Assembly: GCA_029210645.1 (NCBI GenBank)
Contig: JARGFT010000010.1
Coordinates: 40,429-83,205 of the forward strand
Direction: 5' to 3'
DNA length: 42,777 nt
Source of the DNA: Anaerosomatales bacterium
GTDB taxonomy: Bacteria; Actinomycetota; Coriobacteriia; Anaerosomatales; SLCP01
Within the stretch, counting starts at the first letter, position 1; each line of letters starts with the position of its first letter. Positions 1-8,628 of this stretch are shown piece by piece. A program made the position numbers and the translations under genes. The notes beneath the pieces are model-generated. The model made no database searches, was not told where the DNA came from, and saw only the letters and a list, made by a program, of their open reading frames with translations.

Positions 1-283
1 GTTCTGAGGGCGGTGCGGCTCGGTATCGTAGCGATGGCTGCGGAGTAGAGGAGCGGGAACGCAGGTTCCTAGCAGTTCTTGTCGTACCTGTCACTCATTC
101 TTCGGTATGAGATGGCCCTCATACCTTTCGAATGCTGAAGCATACCCGTGCATGATGACGCGACGTGTGCAGCGGGCGATGATACCAGCGAGGGTTTCTA
201 GCCGCCGCGCTCCGGGTCCAACTCGAGCAGATCGGCGGACTTCGGGGCCGTGAGGGCGGCTCCAAAGGGGGGAGGTGTGTAGG
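1..283. other. Left edge and leader of the pilus operon
   Basis: No complete gene is visible here. Reading frame 1 stays open from the first base to a TAG at 46-48 and could be the last 15 codons of an upstream gene, but that is too short to identify. The rest contains a terminator-like hairpin (listed separately), a small ATGCT/AGCAT inverted repeat near 133-144, and the leader of the first pilin gene. I could not assign a convincing promoter. The pilin ribosome binding site lies at the right end. Confidence 0.35.
104..125. terminator. Hairpin upstream of the Flp pilin operon
   Basis: GGTATGAG and CTCATACC form a perfect 8-bp stem around a 6-base loop (ATGGCC), followed by TTT. This suits a weak intrinsic terminator for whatever lies upstream, or a hairpin in the pilin leader. 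The T tract is short, so the terminator call is only moderate. Confidence 0.45.
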
Positions 284-481
284 ATGCTTAATCTCTATGT
301 CAAGGTCCGCACCTGGATGGACAGTGATGAGGGCGCGACCGCGCTCGAGTACGGAATCCTGGTGGCACTGATCGCGCTCGTGATCATCGTGGGCGTCGGC
401 CTGTTTGGTGGCGCGCTCAATACCTTCTTCGGGGGTATCGCCGGTCAGGTTAATGGGATGAATAACCCGACGACCCCTTAG
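284..481 (+). CDS. flp: Flp/Fap-type pilin (first copy)
   Basis: This is a 65-residue class IVb prepilin, the likely main subunit of the Tad pilus built by the downstream genes. A 17-residue polar leader ends DSDEG. The mature part starts ATALEYGILVAL, with the family's Glu at +5 and Tyr at +6, and then a 20-residue hydrophobic helix. The helix is followed by a short Gly/Asn-rich tail. The ATG is preferred over an in-frame GTG three codons upstream because GGGGGAGG lies at the correct spacing before it. Cleavage after the Gly needs a prepilin peptidase, which is not encoded in this window. The next pilin gene follows after a long palindrome. Confidence 0.9.
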   Translation: MLNLYVKVRTWMDSDEGATALEYGILVALIALVIIVGVGLFGGALNTFFGGIAGQVNGMNNPTTP

Positions 482-496
482 ATCCACCGGGGTCAT

Positions 497-536
497 CGGA
501 TTCGTCATGGGGTCAGATGACCCCATGACGAATCCG
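497..536. repeat. 40-base near-perfect palindrome between two pilin genes
   Basis: Two 19-base arms, starting CGGATTCGTCATGGGG on the left, are exact reverse complements separated only by GA. As RNA this would be a very stable hairpin of about 17-18 bp directly after the first pilin stop codon. No T tract follows, so it fits an mRNA-stabilising or partial termination hairpin, raising first-pilin output relative to downstream genes, better than a classic terminator. A DNA operator is the alternative. Confidence 0.85.
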
Positions 537-586
537 TCCCACTCTGCATGTAGTAGGTTTCAGCAGGTGCATGGAGGCGGTCTTTC

Positions 587-769
587 GTGCTTGGAGCGGC
601 GCACGACATCGGTTTCTCGACCCCGCATGAAGATGAGGGGGCGACCGCAGTCGAGTATGCGGTGCTCGTGGTCTTCATAGCTCTCGTGATCGTCGTGGGA
701 GTGGGCATGTTCGGCAGTGCGCTGAACGGCTTCTTCGAAAGCTTCCTGCCAGAACTGCCGTTCGGCTAG
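587..769 (+). CDS. flp: Flp/Fap-type pilin (second copy)
   Basis: This is a second 60-residue class IVb prepilin. The leader of about 18 residues ends HEDEG, and the mature part starts ATAVEYAVLVVF with Glu +5 and Tyr +6. The hydrophobic helix resembles that of the first pilin, but the C-terminal tail differs (ESFLPELPFG). The start is a GTG about nine bases after GGAGG. Two pilins in tandem could be a duplication giving major and minor subunits. Its place after the strong hairpin suggests lower expression than the first copy, which is inference. Confidence 0.85.
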   Translation: MLGAAHDIGFSTPHEDEGATAVEYAVLVVFIALVIVVGVGMFGSALNGFFESFLPELPFG

Positions 770-830
770 GTGAAGGTGGATACTCAGGGTCGATGATTCA
801 CGGGCCCTCTTAACGATAGGTGAACCAGTG

Positions 831-1214
831 ATGAGTACGCGCGAGAAGAGCAACAGGGGTCGCTCAGTGATCCTGTCTGGTGAGGGTGCGAGTGCGCTCG
901 AGTTTGCGCTCATAGCACCCGTGTTGCTCGCGCTCCTCTTCGGCATGATAGAGTTCGGATTCGTGTTCCACGCTCAGTTGTCGGTCACACATGCCGCGCG
1001 AGAAGGTGCGCGACTGGCTGCTGTTTCGGAGTGGGATGCGGATGTCCAAACCGAGGTCGAGTCCCGCGCACTGCCGATCGAAGATGTCAGTGCGGTCATG
1101 CAAGCAGACTTGGATTCGGTCAGCGTGACAGTCAGTCACCTTTACCAGTGGAAGGTGCTGCCACTGGGCAATCCGGTCGAGCTCATGAGTACGGCAACGA
1201 TGCGCAAGGAGTAG
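831..1214 (+). CDS. tadE: TadE-like pilus assembly pseudopilin
   Basis: This 127-residue protein has the TadE signature. A basic N-terminus and a pseudopilin-like cleavage site, GEG/ASALEFALIAP, are followed by a single transmembrane helix with Glu +5 and Phe +6. The motif SVTHAAREGARLAA, conserved in TadE-like proteins, comes next, and then a small extracytoplasmic domain. TadE is a minor pseudopilin needed for Flp fibre formation. An in-frame GTG lies just before the ATG, and AGGTGA is better spaced for the ATG. It lies between the second pilin and the TadG-like gene. Confidence 0.85.
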   Translation: MSTREKSNRGRSVILSGEGASALEFALIAPVLLALLFGMIEFGFVFHAQLSVTHAAREGARLAAVSEWDADVQTEVESRALPIEDVSAVMQADLDSVSVTVSHLYQWKVLPLGNPVELMSTATMRKE

Positions 1215-1256
1215 GACTTGCTGGGCAGGCAAGCCCCATCGCGTGGGGAGGAACCG

Positions 1257-2288
1257 ATGGCACGTTCACGGGGAAGAGGCACGGCTAAGGGTGAGAGCGG
1301 GGCTGTGGCCATCGTCGTCGCGGTCATGCTCGTGGTTCTTCTTGGGCTCGGTGCGATTGTCATCGACGCAGGGATTCTGTATAGCCATCGCAGGCAGATG
1401 CAGACCGCAGCTGATGCCGCAGCTTTGGCCGGAGTACTGGAACTGCCTGGCGATCCGGTCGGCGCCCGGGCGACCGCCGACCAGTACGCGCTTCTGAACT
1501 CGCCGGACGCGGACCAGCGGTTGTTCACTGTAGATTCTACCTACGTGGCAAACGACACCCTGGTGGCTGAGCTCACCGATACCTCGCGGAGACTGTTCTT
1601 CGCAAGGTTTATCGGGTGGGATGAGGCACCGGTGTCGGCGAGGGCCGTGGCTGTGGCCGGCTCTCCGATCACGTATGGCAGTGGAGTGATGCCGTTTGGC
1701 ATCATCGCGTCTGGAACGGTGGAACCGCCGTACGGCTATGACCCGGGTGAGACCATCGAACTCGTCTGCGATACCGGGGCACAGAGCCAGGGCAACTGGC
1801 ATTATGTGGACCTCGCTGATTACACGGCGGGGGCCAACAACACAAAGACCGTAATCGGTAATGGAGGCACGAGCGAGCCTCTGAGCATCGGAGACATCAT
1901 CGAGACGCAAACTGGTCTCGTAACCAATCCCAACTTCAACGCGCTCGACGGGTGGTTCACTTGTGCGCCGCACGGGCTCGCTGGAACCATCTACAATGCC
2001 GACCGCGGGATCTGGTTGCCGGAGCATCTGGACGGCACATTCTGTCCCCGGCTCATCACTTGTCCGGTGATAGTGGTTGTGGATGGCGATCCGTATGACT
2101 GGGACTCCGTCACGGGAGCGAAGGCTGTAGAGGTGGTCGGCTTTCTCAACATCTTCGTTGAGAACGATCCCGACCCCAGTAACGATAACGCCTTGTACGG
2201 CACATTCGTTCAGGTTGATCCGGCCGATGCGTCAGGTCACGGCTCGTACACGGATTACGCGGGCATCATCACTTGGCTACACGAGTGA
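1257..2288 (+). CDS. tadG: TadG-like pilus assembly protein
   Basis: This is a 343-residue protein of the TadE/TadG-like class. After a basic N-terminus, SGAVAIVVAVML starts a single membrane helix. It is followed by VIDAGILYSHRRQMQTAADAAALAG, typical of the TadG N-terminal (Tad-like) domain. The remaining 270 or so residues are predicted extracytoplasmic and contain four scattered cysteines that could form disulfides. I see no von Willebrand A domain in this protein, unlike larger TadG proteins; that domain sits on the TadB homologue downstream. The ATG is chosen because GGGGAGG lies just before it, although the frame is open further upstream. Confidence 0.8.
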   Translation: MARSRGRGTAKGESGAVAIVVAVMLVVLLGLGAIVIDAGILYSHRRQMQTAADAAALAGVLELPGDPVGARATADQYALLNSPDADQRLFTVDSTYVANDTLVAELTDTSRRLFFARFIGWDEAPVSARAVAVAGSPITYGSGVMPFGIIASGTVEPPYGYDPGETIELVCDTGAQSQGNWHYVDLADYTAGANNTKTVIGNGGTSEPLSIGDIIETQTGLVTNPNFNALDGWFTCAPHGLAGTIYNADRGIWLPEHLDGTFCPRLITCPVIVVVDGDPYDWDSVTGAKAVEVVGFLNIFVENDPDPSNDNALYGTFVQVDPADASGHGSYTDYAGIITWLHE

Positions 2289-2351
2289 GGAAGCACGGAG
2301 TCTTGCAGGACAGTCTGTCACGCGAGGCGTTGCCTCGGGGGGAGGAGTCTG

Positions 2352-3143
2352 ATGCGGTCTAAGGTGTTCATTCTCATAGTGGCGATACTACTCGGCCTCG
2401 CCGCCGCGTTCTTCGCCGCGCGTTATCTCGACAGCGCCAGGATGCGTCTGGAGGCTGAAGCGCAGCCGGTCGAGGTATTGGTCGCCCAGCAGGACCTCCA
2501 GGTGGGCTCCTCGGCTGACCAGCTACTCGAGAGTGATCAGATCGTAGTCGAGAACATACCGCGGCAGTACGTGTCGGACGGGGCTGTGTCCTCACCGGCG
2601 TCCATCGAGGGGCAGGTCCTGGCGTTCCCCGTCAGCAAGGGCGAGCAGATCACGGCTACCAGATTCAAGTACGCCACCGAGGTGGGCCTCTCGTACGCCG
2701 TGCCCAAGGACTACGTCGCCATTTCGATACCGAACAACGCTGTCAAGGGCGTATCCGGCTTGATCAAGCCGGGTGACCACGTCATGGTACTCGCCACATT
2801 TGAGACAGGAGGCGAGCTCGAGGATGCGATCACGAAGGTGATCATGCGGAAGGCCCGTGTCATCGCAGCCGGGGCCGATGTGACCACCGCGGAGACAGGC
2901 ACGACCGCTTCAGCTGCTCCCGAGAGTCAAGGTGGAGGCGGGATCTTGGGTGGCGGGGAGGCGGGTGGCTCGCAGGGACAGACAGAGGTGCCCGGGACGA
3001 TCACGCTGGCGATACCCCCAGCCGAGGCAGAGCGCGTCGTGTTCGCTGAGGAGCAAGGCCGTGTGTGGCTCGCGCTCATCGGTTCGGCAACGACCCAGAT
3101 ATCCGAGACGCCCGGGATGACGTATCCCGGGGTCCTGGAGTAG
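2352..3143 (+). CDS. cpaB: CpaB/RcpC Flp pilus assembly protein
   Basis: This 263-residue protein has an N-terminal membrane anchor (about residues 4-24). A SAF-type domain follows (VEVLVAQQDLQVGSSAD, then VLAFPVSKGEQIT). The C-terminal RcpC/CpaB domain has AISIPNNAVKGVSGLIKPGDHVMVLAT. In diderms CpaB works with the outer-membrane secretin; none is visible here, as expected for a monoderm where CpaB-like proteins still accompany Tad genes. A Gly/Ser-rich linker near residues 185-215 looks flexible. The ATG follows GGGGGGAGG closely, and the next gene starts 12 bases after the stop. Confidence 0.88.
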   Translation: MRSKVFILIVAILLGLAAAFFAARYLDSARMRLEAEAQPVEVLVAQQDLQVGSSADQLLESDQIVVENIPRQYVSDGAVSSPASIEGQVLAFPVSKGEQITATRFKYATEVGLSYAVPKDYVAISIPNNAVKGVSGLIKPGDHVMVLATFETGGELEDAITKVIMRKARVIAAGADVTTAETGTTASAAPESQGGGGILGGGEAGGSQGQTEVPGTITLAIPPAEAERVVFAEEQGRVWLALIGSATTQISETPGMTYPGVLE

Positions 3144-3154
3144 GTGAGCAGACG

Positions 3155-4309
3155 GTGGGACTCGTCGTTGTCTCAGACAGAAGCCCTGAGTTCATCGGTC
3201 ACCTCGAGACACTTCTCGAGCGCGAAGAGGACCTGACGGTCGCCTCCGCGGCATCGGCTCCCGCCGCGGTGGACCTGGCCGTTCGCGAGAATGCATGTGT
3301 GGTCGTGTTCGGCCCCTCGGTCAAGATCGATGTCGCCTTGGCGGCTGGCGAGGAGCTGACGTCGCGGCCGACGCCCATAGGAGCCGTTCTAGTTGCACCC
3401 AAGGTCACGCCGGAGCTCCTGCGCATGGCGATGCGAGCTGGTTTCCGGGACGTGGTCGCGTCCGAGGGAACCACGTACGGCGACGTGGGGGCGGCGATCA
3501 GGGACGCGCACGATATCGCAGCGAGGAGCAGGGCGGCGGGAGGTCAGGCTGCGCATCCAGAGACTCCCACAGCGCCGCGCGAATCCAGGATTGTGACCGT
3601 CTTCGGAAACAAGGGCGGGGTCGGCAAGACCGTCGTGGCGACGAACATGGGCGTCGCCCTCGCGAAGGACTTCAAGAAAGATGTCGTGCTCGTCGACCTC
3701 GATCTGGAGTCGGGAGATGCCGCGATCATGCTCAAGCTCGAGCCCAAACGCACCATCTTCGACGCTGCGCAGGCCATCGAGCGACTCGACGCCGCGATGC
3801 TGAAGAACATCCTGGTCGAGCACTCGTCTGGCCTGAAGGTGCTGTTGGCTCCACGGCGGTCAGAAGATGCCGAGTCGGTCACGACCGCTCGAATAAGCCG
3901 GATCATCGGACTTCTGTCAGAGATGTTTGATGTGGTGATCATCGATACCGCCGGACGCTTCGACGAGGCTGTCCTCACTGCGATCGACCGCAGTGACGAG
4001 GTGCTGGCGGTTGCCACCATGGAGGTCCCGAGCATCAAGAACACGAAGGTCTCGCTCGAGAAGCTCGAGCAGCTGGGCTACCGAGACGGCGGAGTCCGAT
4101 TGGTGCTGAACCGCGCGGACAGCAAGGTGTTCATCGAGCCGGGAGAGGTCGAGAAGGCCATCGGGGGCAAGATCAGTGCAAGGATTCCGAGTGACCGTGC
4201 GGTTCCGCGTTCCGTCAACAAGGGCGTGCCGGTCGTGCTCGATGCCCCGAAGTCGGCTGTGGCGAGAAGCCTCGTCGAGCTTGCCCGCACCATCGTAGAA
4301 ACCGGCTAG
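3155..4309 (+). CDS. cpaE: CpaE/TadZ pilus localisation ATPase
   Basis: This 384-residue protein starts with a receiver-like domain of about 120 residues (VGLVVVSDRSPEFIGHLETL). A ParA/MinD-type ATPase follows. FGNKGGVGKTVVATNMG is the deviant Walker A (KGGVGKT near residue 153), with VLVDLDLESGDAA and VIIDTAGRFDEAV as later nucleotide-site motifs. TadZ/CpaE proteins mark the pole and position the Tad machine. The frame is open upstream into cpaB, but a GTG twelve bases after the cpaB stop, with an upstream GGAG, gives the expected N-terminus. Confidence 0.88.
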   Translation: MGLVVVSDRSPEFIGHLETLLEREEDLTVASAASAPAAVDLAVRENACVVVFGPSVKIDVALAAGEELTSRPTPIGAVLVAPKVTPELLRMAMRAGFRDVVASEGTTYGDVGAAIRDAHDIAARSRAAGGQAAHPETPTAPRESRIVTVFGNKGGVGKTVVATNMGVALAKDFKKDVVLVDLDLESGDAAIMLKLEPKRTIFDAAQAIERLDAAMLKNILVEHSSGLKVLLAPRRSEDAESVTTARISRIIGLLSEMFDVVIIDTAGRFDEAVLTAIDRSDEVLAVATMEVPSIKNTKVSLEKLEQLGYRDGGVRLVLNRADSKVFIEPGEVEKAIGGKISARIPSDRAVPRSVNKGVPVVLDAPKSAVARSLVELARTIVETG

Positions 4310-4320
4310 GAGGGAACGAC

Positions 4321-5676
4321 GTGCTCAGGGAGAGACCTTCCGACCGCGGCTTCGGGTCTGCCGACGAGGTCGCTGCAGCATCGGTATCTGTTGCACGCAG
4401 CAAGGATGCGGTAGTCCGCCATCTGCACCATCTGCTGATCGAGGAGATGGGCGCGGAGCTGGGGGCGGAGCAGGACGACGAACTCGCCCTGCGTGAGAAG
4501 ATCGAGCGCAGGTTGCTCGAGCTTCTGAACGAGGAGAGCACGCCGCTCTCGGCCGTAGAGCGGCGTCAGGTCATGACCGATGTCCTCGACAACGTCCTGG
4601 GCTACGGTCCCATTCAGGAGCTGCTCGACGACCCCGACGTCACCGAGGTCATGGTCAATAACGCATCGACTATCTATGTCGAGCGACGTGGCAGGATTCA
4701 CCCGGTCGAGAGACGCTTCATCGACGAGGCCCACCTGTTGCGGATCATCGACAAGATCGTCGCGCAGGTCGGCCGGCGGGTCGACGAGAGTTCACCGATG
4801 GTCGACGCGCGGCTGCTCGACGGCTCGCGTGTCAACGCGATCGTCCATCCGCTCGCTATCAACGGGCCGATGTTGACCATCCGGAAGTTCTCGCGCGACC
4901 CCTTCACAGTGGACGACCTGGTGAATTTCGGTACGCTGAGCAACGCGACCGCAGGGTTTCTCGACGCGTGTGTCAGGGGCAAGCTCAACGTGCTCATCTC
5001 GGGCGGTACCGGTACGGGAAAGACGACCTTGCTTAACGTCGTCTCGTCCTTCGTCCCCAACGACGAACGCATCGTCACGATCGAGGACGCTGCCGAGCTG
5101 CGGCTGCATCAGGACCACGTGCTCAGGCTCGAATCGCGCCCGCCGAACATCGAAGGTCGTGGGCAGGTGACCATCAGGGACCTGGTGCGCAACTCGTTGC
5201 GCATGCGACCGGACAGAATCGTCGTGGGTGAGGTCCGAGGAGCCGAGGCACTCGACATGCTGCAGGCCATGAACACAGGTCATGAAGGTTCCCTCTCGAC
5301 GATCCATGCCAACTCCCCCCGCGACGCACTGGCTCGACTCGAGACGATGGTCTTGATGGCGGGCCTCGACCTACCGGTTCGCGCCATCCGCGAACAAACG
5401 TCAGCGGCACTGGATGTGATGATCCACCTCAGCCGCTTGAGGGACGGTACACGTCGGGTGACCCAGATCAGCGAGGTCGAGGGCATGGAGGGCGACACGA
5501 TCGTTATGCAGGACATCTTCCGTTTCGATTACTCGATGGGTGTGGACTCCGAGGGCAACTACCTCGGACGCCTGAAGTCGACGGGTTGTCGCCCGAAGTT
5601 CGCCGAGCAGCTGGAGTACATGGGGATCGAGATGGAACCCGGGATCTTCGTACCCGAGCCCATGGGGAGGGACTAG
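4321..5676 (+). CDS. cpaF: CpaF/TadA pilus assembly ATPase
   Basis: This 451-residue secretion ATPase of the VirB11/CpaF group powers Flp pilus assembly. Visible motifs are Walker [10 protein letters not shown] at residues 228-236 and the Asp-box region [33 protein letters not shown] covers Walker B, and [19 protein letters not shown] is the His box. The N-terminal region includes [21 protein letters not shown], typical of CpaF. The GTG start follows AGGAGGG. It should work with the two T2SF membrane proteins encoded next. Confidence 0.95.
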   Translation: MLRERPSDRGFGSADEVAAASVSVARSKDAVVRHLHHLLIEEMGAELGAEQDDELALREKIERRLLELLNEESTPLSAVERRQVMTDVLDNVLGYGPIQELLDDPDVTEVMVNNASTIYVERRGRIHPVERRFIDEAHLLRIIDKIVAQVGRRVDESSPMVDARLLDGSRVNAIVHPLAINGPMLTIRKFSRDPFTVDDLVNFGTLSNATAGFLDACVRGKLNVLISGGTGTGKTTLLNVVSSFVPNDERIVTIEDAAELRLHQDHVLRLESRPPNIEGRGQVTIRDLVRNSLRMRPDRIVVGEVRGAEALDMLQAMNTGHEGSLSTIHANSPRDALARLETMVLMAGLDLPVRAIREQTSAALDVMIHLSRLRDGTRRVTQISEVEGMEGDTIVMQDIFRFDYSMGVDSEGNYLGRLKSTGCRPKFAEQLEYMGIEMEPGIFVPEPMGRD

Positions 5677-5679
5677 AGC

Positions 5680-7605
5680 GTGTCCAGGCGCGCACTGACC
5701 GTCTTCCTGCTGGCTATCGCCCTCGTGGCGACGGCAGTCGCCCCTGTTTCACTCTATGCGCAGGGGTTGGTCGTCCAGTCAACCGACGTCCAGGCGTATC
5801 CGACGGTGCGGATGCGGGTCGTCCTGCCGCCGGAGCTTGTCTCACAGGGTGAAGAGCCGACGTTCTCCGTGCGCGAGAACAGTGTCGACATTGCGGGGGT
5901 TTCCGGCCGTTCGGAGGCCGAGGTGCGCGACCCGGTTGATGTCGTGCTCGTGGTAGACGTCAGCGGGAGCATGCGCGGCCGAGCGATGGTAGATGCCAAA
6001 GAAGCCGCACTCATCTTCATCGATTCGATGGGACCTCGGGATCGCATCGCCCTTGTCGCATTCGCGTCCGATCCTGAGGTCATCAGCGGTTTCACCGATG
6101 ACCGCGACCTGCTTGGCGATGCAGTAGCGTCGCTCGACGCTACTGGCGAGACCGCGCTCTATGATGCGATCGTCCGTTCCCTCGATCTTGTGGGTGCAGA
6201 GGCGCAAGGTGACGAGCATTACCTGGTCGTTCTTTCGGATGGCGGAGACACCACGAGCATCAACTCGCTCGACTCCGCATCGAGCGTGGTGGGGGACGCC
6301 GGTATACCCGTGTACGCTGTTGCGCTGGAGACCGCCGAGTACGACCCGGAGTCGCTTCGTGTGCTGGCTGCGCGGTCGGGCGGCAAGATGGCGGCCGCGA
6401 GCGACTCGGGCGAGTTCACGGGGATCTTCGAGGGGATCGCACAGGAGTTGCTCAACGTCTACACGGTCACCTTCACGGGCTTGAGTCCGGCGACTTCGGA
6501 GCTGGACATCGAACTCACTGCTGCAAACGGTGACCTGCGCGAGACCGCAAGGGTGACCGTTCCGAACCCAGCGGTTCAGGTGGGTTCCTCATCCGATGCG
6601 GATGGCCCTGGAGCATTTGTTCCGCCCCGCGCGAATCAGCTCTGGATGGCGCTGGCTGCCACTGCGGCATTCGCGTCCGTAGGCCTGCTCGTCTTTGCGG
6701 TCGTCACGATTCTCGCACGTCCCCAGACCACACTCGAACAGCTCGACTTGTACGCACGTTCGGGAGAGTCAACGCTGGCCGAGGCCGCTCGCGGCGGGCA
6801 CGGCGAGAGCGTGCGGAGCCGCGTCATAGAGGCTGTCAGTTCTCTCGCCGACCAGAGGGGATTGACCGGCCTTGTGCGCACCAAGCTCGAGCGCGCGGGA
6901 CTCCCTCTGCGTCCCAACGAGTACATGTACTTCCATTTCCTGGCCATCGTTGGCGTTGGACTCATCGTGCAGTTCGCGACCGGGAATCTGCTGGCGAGTG
7001 CTGTGGCTGTTCTGCTCGTCACCGTCCTTCCAATCGCGCTGCTCGAGAACGCCATCAACCGGCGGAGAGCGCACTTCGAAGAGCAACTTCCCGACATCCT
7101 GAGCCTCATCGCAGGATCTCTCCGCTCGGGATGGGGCATCCAGCAGGCACTCGATCTCGTTGTGGACGAGATCGGCGAGCCTGCTGCTAGGGAGTTCAAG
7201 CGGGTGCAGTCGGAGACGAGGCTCGGCCTGCCTCTCGAAGACGCTCTTGCCCGCATGGCGGACCGACTCGACAGTCCTGACTTCCGCTGGACGGTGTCGG
7301 CGATAGCGATCCAGCGTGATGTTGGAGGGAATCTCGCCGAGGTTCTCGACACGGTAGCAGATACCATCAGGGAGCGGGCGGAGCTGCGTCGCCTTGTCAG
7401 CAGCCTCACGGCAGAGGGCCGGTTCTCCGCGGTCGTCCTTGTCATACTCCCGATCTTCTTGCTAGTCGCTCTTGCCGTGGTCAACTCGTCCTACATATCC
7501 ACCATGTTCACGACCGGGCTGGGTTTGGCGATGCTTCTTCTTGGCACGCTACTGCTCATCGCGGGAAGCGTATGGCTGGCGCGGCTGACGAAGCTGGAGG
7601 TGTGA
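5680..7605 (+). CDS. tadB: von Willebrand A-TadB fusion protein
   Basis: This 641-residue protein joins two modules. Residues 1-28 look like a signal peptide (cleavage near LYAQ). Residues about 84-263 form a VWA domain with a MIDAS-like site: DVSGS at 93-97, TGET at 155-158 and SDGGD at 186-190. A transmembrane helix lies at about 322-346. Residues 400-641 match TadB, with a T2SF domain (EEQLPDILSLIAGSLRSGWG) and membrane helices at both ends. Plain TadB proteins are roughly half this length. The VWA module would lie outside the membrane and might bind pilins, TadG or a surface ligand; this is inference. The gene follows cpaF by three bases and is two bases from tadC. Confidence 0.88.
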   Translation: MSRRALTVFLLAIALVATAVAPVSLYAQGLVVQSTDVQAYPTVRMRVVLPPELVSQGEEPTFSVRENSVDIAGVSGRSEAEVRDPVDVVLVVDVSGSMRGRAMVDAKEAALIFIDSMGPRDRIALVAFASDPEVISGFTDDRDLLGDAVASLDATGETALYDAIVRSLDLVGAEAQGDEHYLVVLSDGGDTTSINSLDSASSVVGDAGIPVYAVALETAEYDPESLRVLAARSGGKMAAASDSGEFTGIFEGIAQELLNVYTVTFTGLSPATSELDIELTAANGDLRETARVTVPNPAVQVGSSSDADGPGAFVPPRANQLWMALAATAAFASVGLLVFAVVTILARPQTTLEQLDLYARSGESTLAEAARGGHGESVRSRVIEAVSSLADQRGLTGLVRTKLERAGLPLRPNEYMYFHFLAIVGVGLIVQFATGNLLASAVAVLLVTVLPIALLENAINRRRAHFEEQLPDILSLIAGSLRSGWGIQQALDLVVDEIGEPAAREFKRVQSETRLGLPLEDALARMADRLDSPDFRWTVSAIAIQRDVGGNLAEVLDTVADTIRERAELRRLVSSLTAEGRFSAVVLVILPIFLLVALAVVNSSYISTMFTTGLGLAMLLLGTLLLIAGSVWLARLTKLEV

Positions 7606-7606
7606 G

Positions 7607-8539
7607 ATGCTCGTCTTGAGCGCTGCTGTCGCCGGGCTGGCTGTCGGCGTTGTCATCTACTCCCTGCTTGCCCTCGTGTTCTCGGAGGAGAGTCTAGTCG
7701 CGCGCCGCTTGAAGCGCCTGAACGAGTACGAGCGCGTCCAGGCAGCTGAGATCGAGCCGCTTGCGCTTCCGTTCGTGGAGCGCGTGATGCGTCCCATCGG
7801 CGATAGTGTACGTCGCGGAGTCCATCTACTAGCCCCGGGCGATTACCGTGCCCGCATCGCGGAGCGGCTGCAAAAGGGTGGTAACCCTCGAGGTCTTGAC
7901 GCGGACGCGTTCCTGGCACTGAAGATCTTCCTGTCCGTCGTAATAGGACTCGCGACAGGGGTGGGGTTCTCGGTCTCGGGACGGCCTGCTTTCCACACGC
8001 TGCTCGCTGGCGTCATCGCATTCGCGGTCGGGTTCTTCCTTCCCGACCTGTGGTTGCGCTCTCGTACCACAGCGAGGCAGAACAGCATCAGACGCGCGCT
8101 TCCTGATATGCTCGACATGCTCACGATATCGGTGGAGGCCGGGCTCGGCTTCGACGCCTCGCTCACGAAGTACTTGCGGAACTCGACGGGCCCGTTGGCC
8201 GAGGAGTTCTCCAAGGTGCTCAACGACATCAACGCAGGCCTGTCGCGTCGCGACGCGCTACGGAACCTCTCGGAGCGGGCACAAGTTCCCGAATTGACCA
8301 CCTTTGCCATGGCGATGGTGCAGGCCGACGTGTTCGGCATCAGTGTCAGCAAGGTGTTGCATACGCAGTCCAAGGAGATGCGCACCAAGCGACGGCAGTT
8401 TGCGGAGGAGACCGCGCAGAAGGCGCCGGCCAAGATGGTCTTTCCGCTCATCCTCTTCATCTTGCCGGCTACGTTGATCGTTCTCATGGGGCCGGCGGTG
8501 ATCTCTATCGGCCGAGCCTTTGGGCTGCTGGCACCGTAG
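7607..8539 (+). CDS. tadC: TadC pilus assembly membrane protein
   Basis: This 310-residue protein has an N-terminal membrane helix, a cytoplasmic stretch, and paired helices at about residues 103-150. A T2SF domain (RRALPDMLDMLTISVEAGLGFD) and a C-terminal membrane helix follow. TadB and TadC together form the inner-membrane platform driven by CpaF. The ATG starts one base after the stop of the VWA-TadB gene. This is the last gene of the pilus operon, and the next gene has its own promoter. Confidence 0.9.
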   Translation: MLVLSAAVAGLAVGVVIYSLLALVFSEESLVARRLKRLNEYERVQAAEIEPLALPFVERVMRPIGDSVRRGVHLLAPGDYRARIAERLQKGGNPRGLDADAFLALKIFLSVVIGLATGVGFSVSGRPAFHTLLAGVIAFAVGFFLPDLWLRSRTTARQNSIRRALPDMLDMLTISVEAGLGFDASLTKYLRNSTGPLAEEFSKVLNDINAGLSRRDALRNLSERAQVPELTTFAMAMVQADVFGISVSKVLHTQSKEMRTKRRQFAEETAQKAPAKMVFPLILFILPATLIVLMGPAVISIGRAFGLLAP

Positions 8540-8546
8540 CCAGCGA

Positions 8547-8576
8547 CTGACACGCCGTCCGGACCTGGTGCATACT
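8547..8576 (+). promoter_or_regulatory. Predicted folE promoter
   Basis: CTGACA and CATACT are separated by 18 bases, matching a housekeeping-type promoter at five and four of six positions. It lies just after the tadC stop and about 50 bases before the folE ATG, separating pilus and folate transcription. No terminator with a T tract is seen between them. Confidence 0.55.
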
Positions 8577-8628
8577 GTGGCCCGAGCCTCCGTGCACTCT
8601 CGCGTCCCCAACCCCTCGGAGCCGCCCC

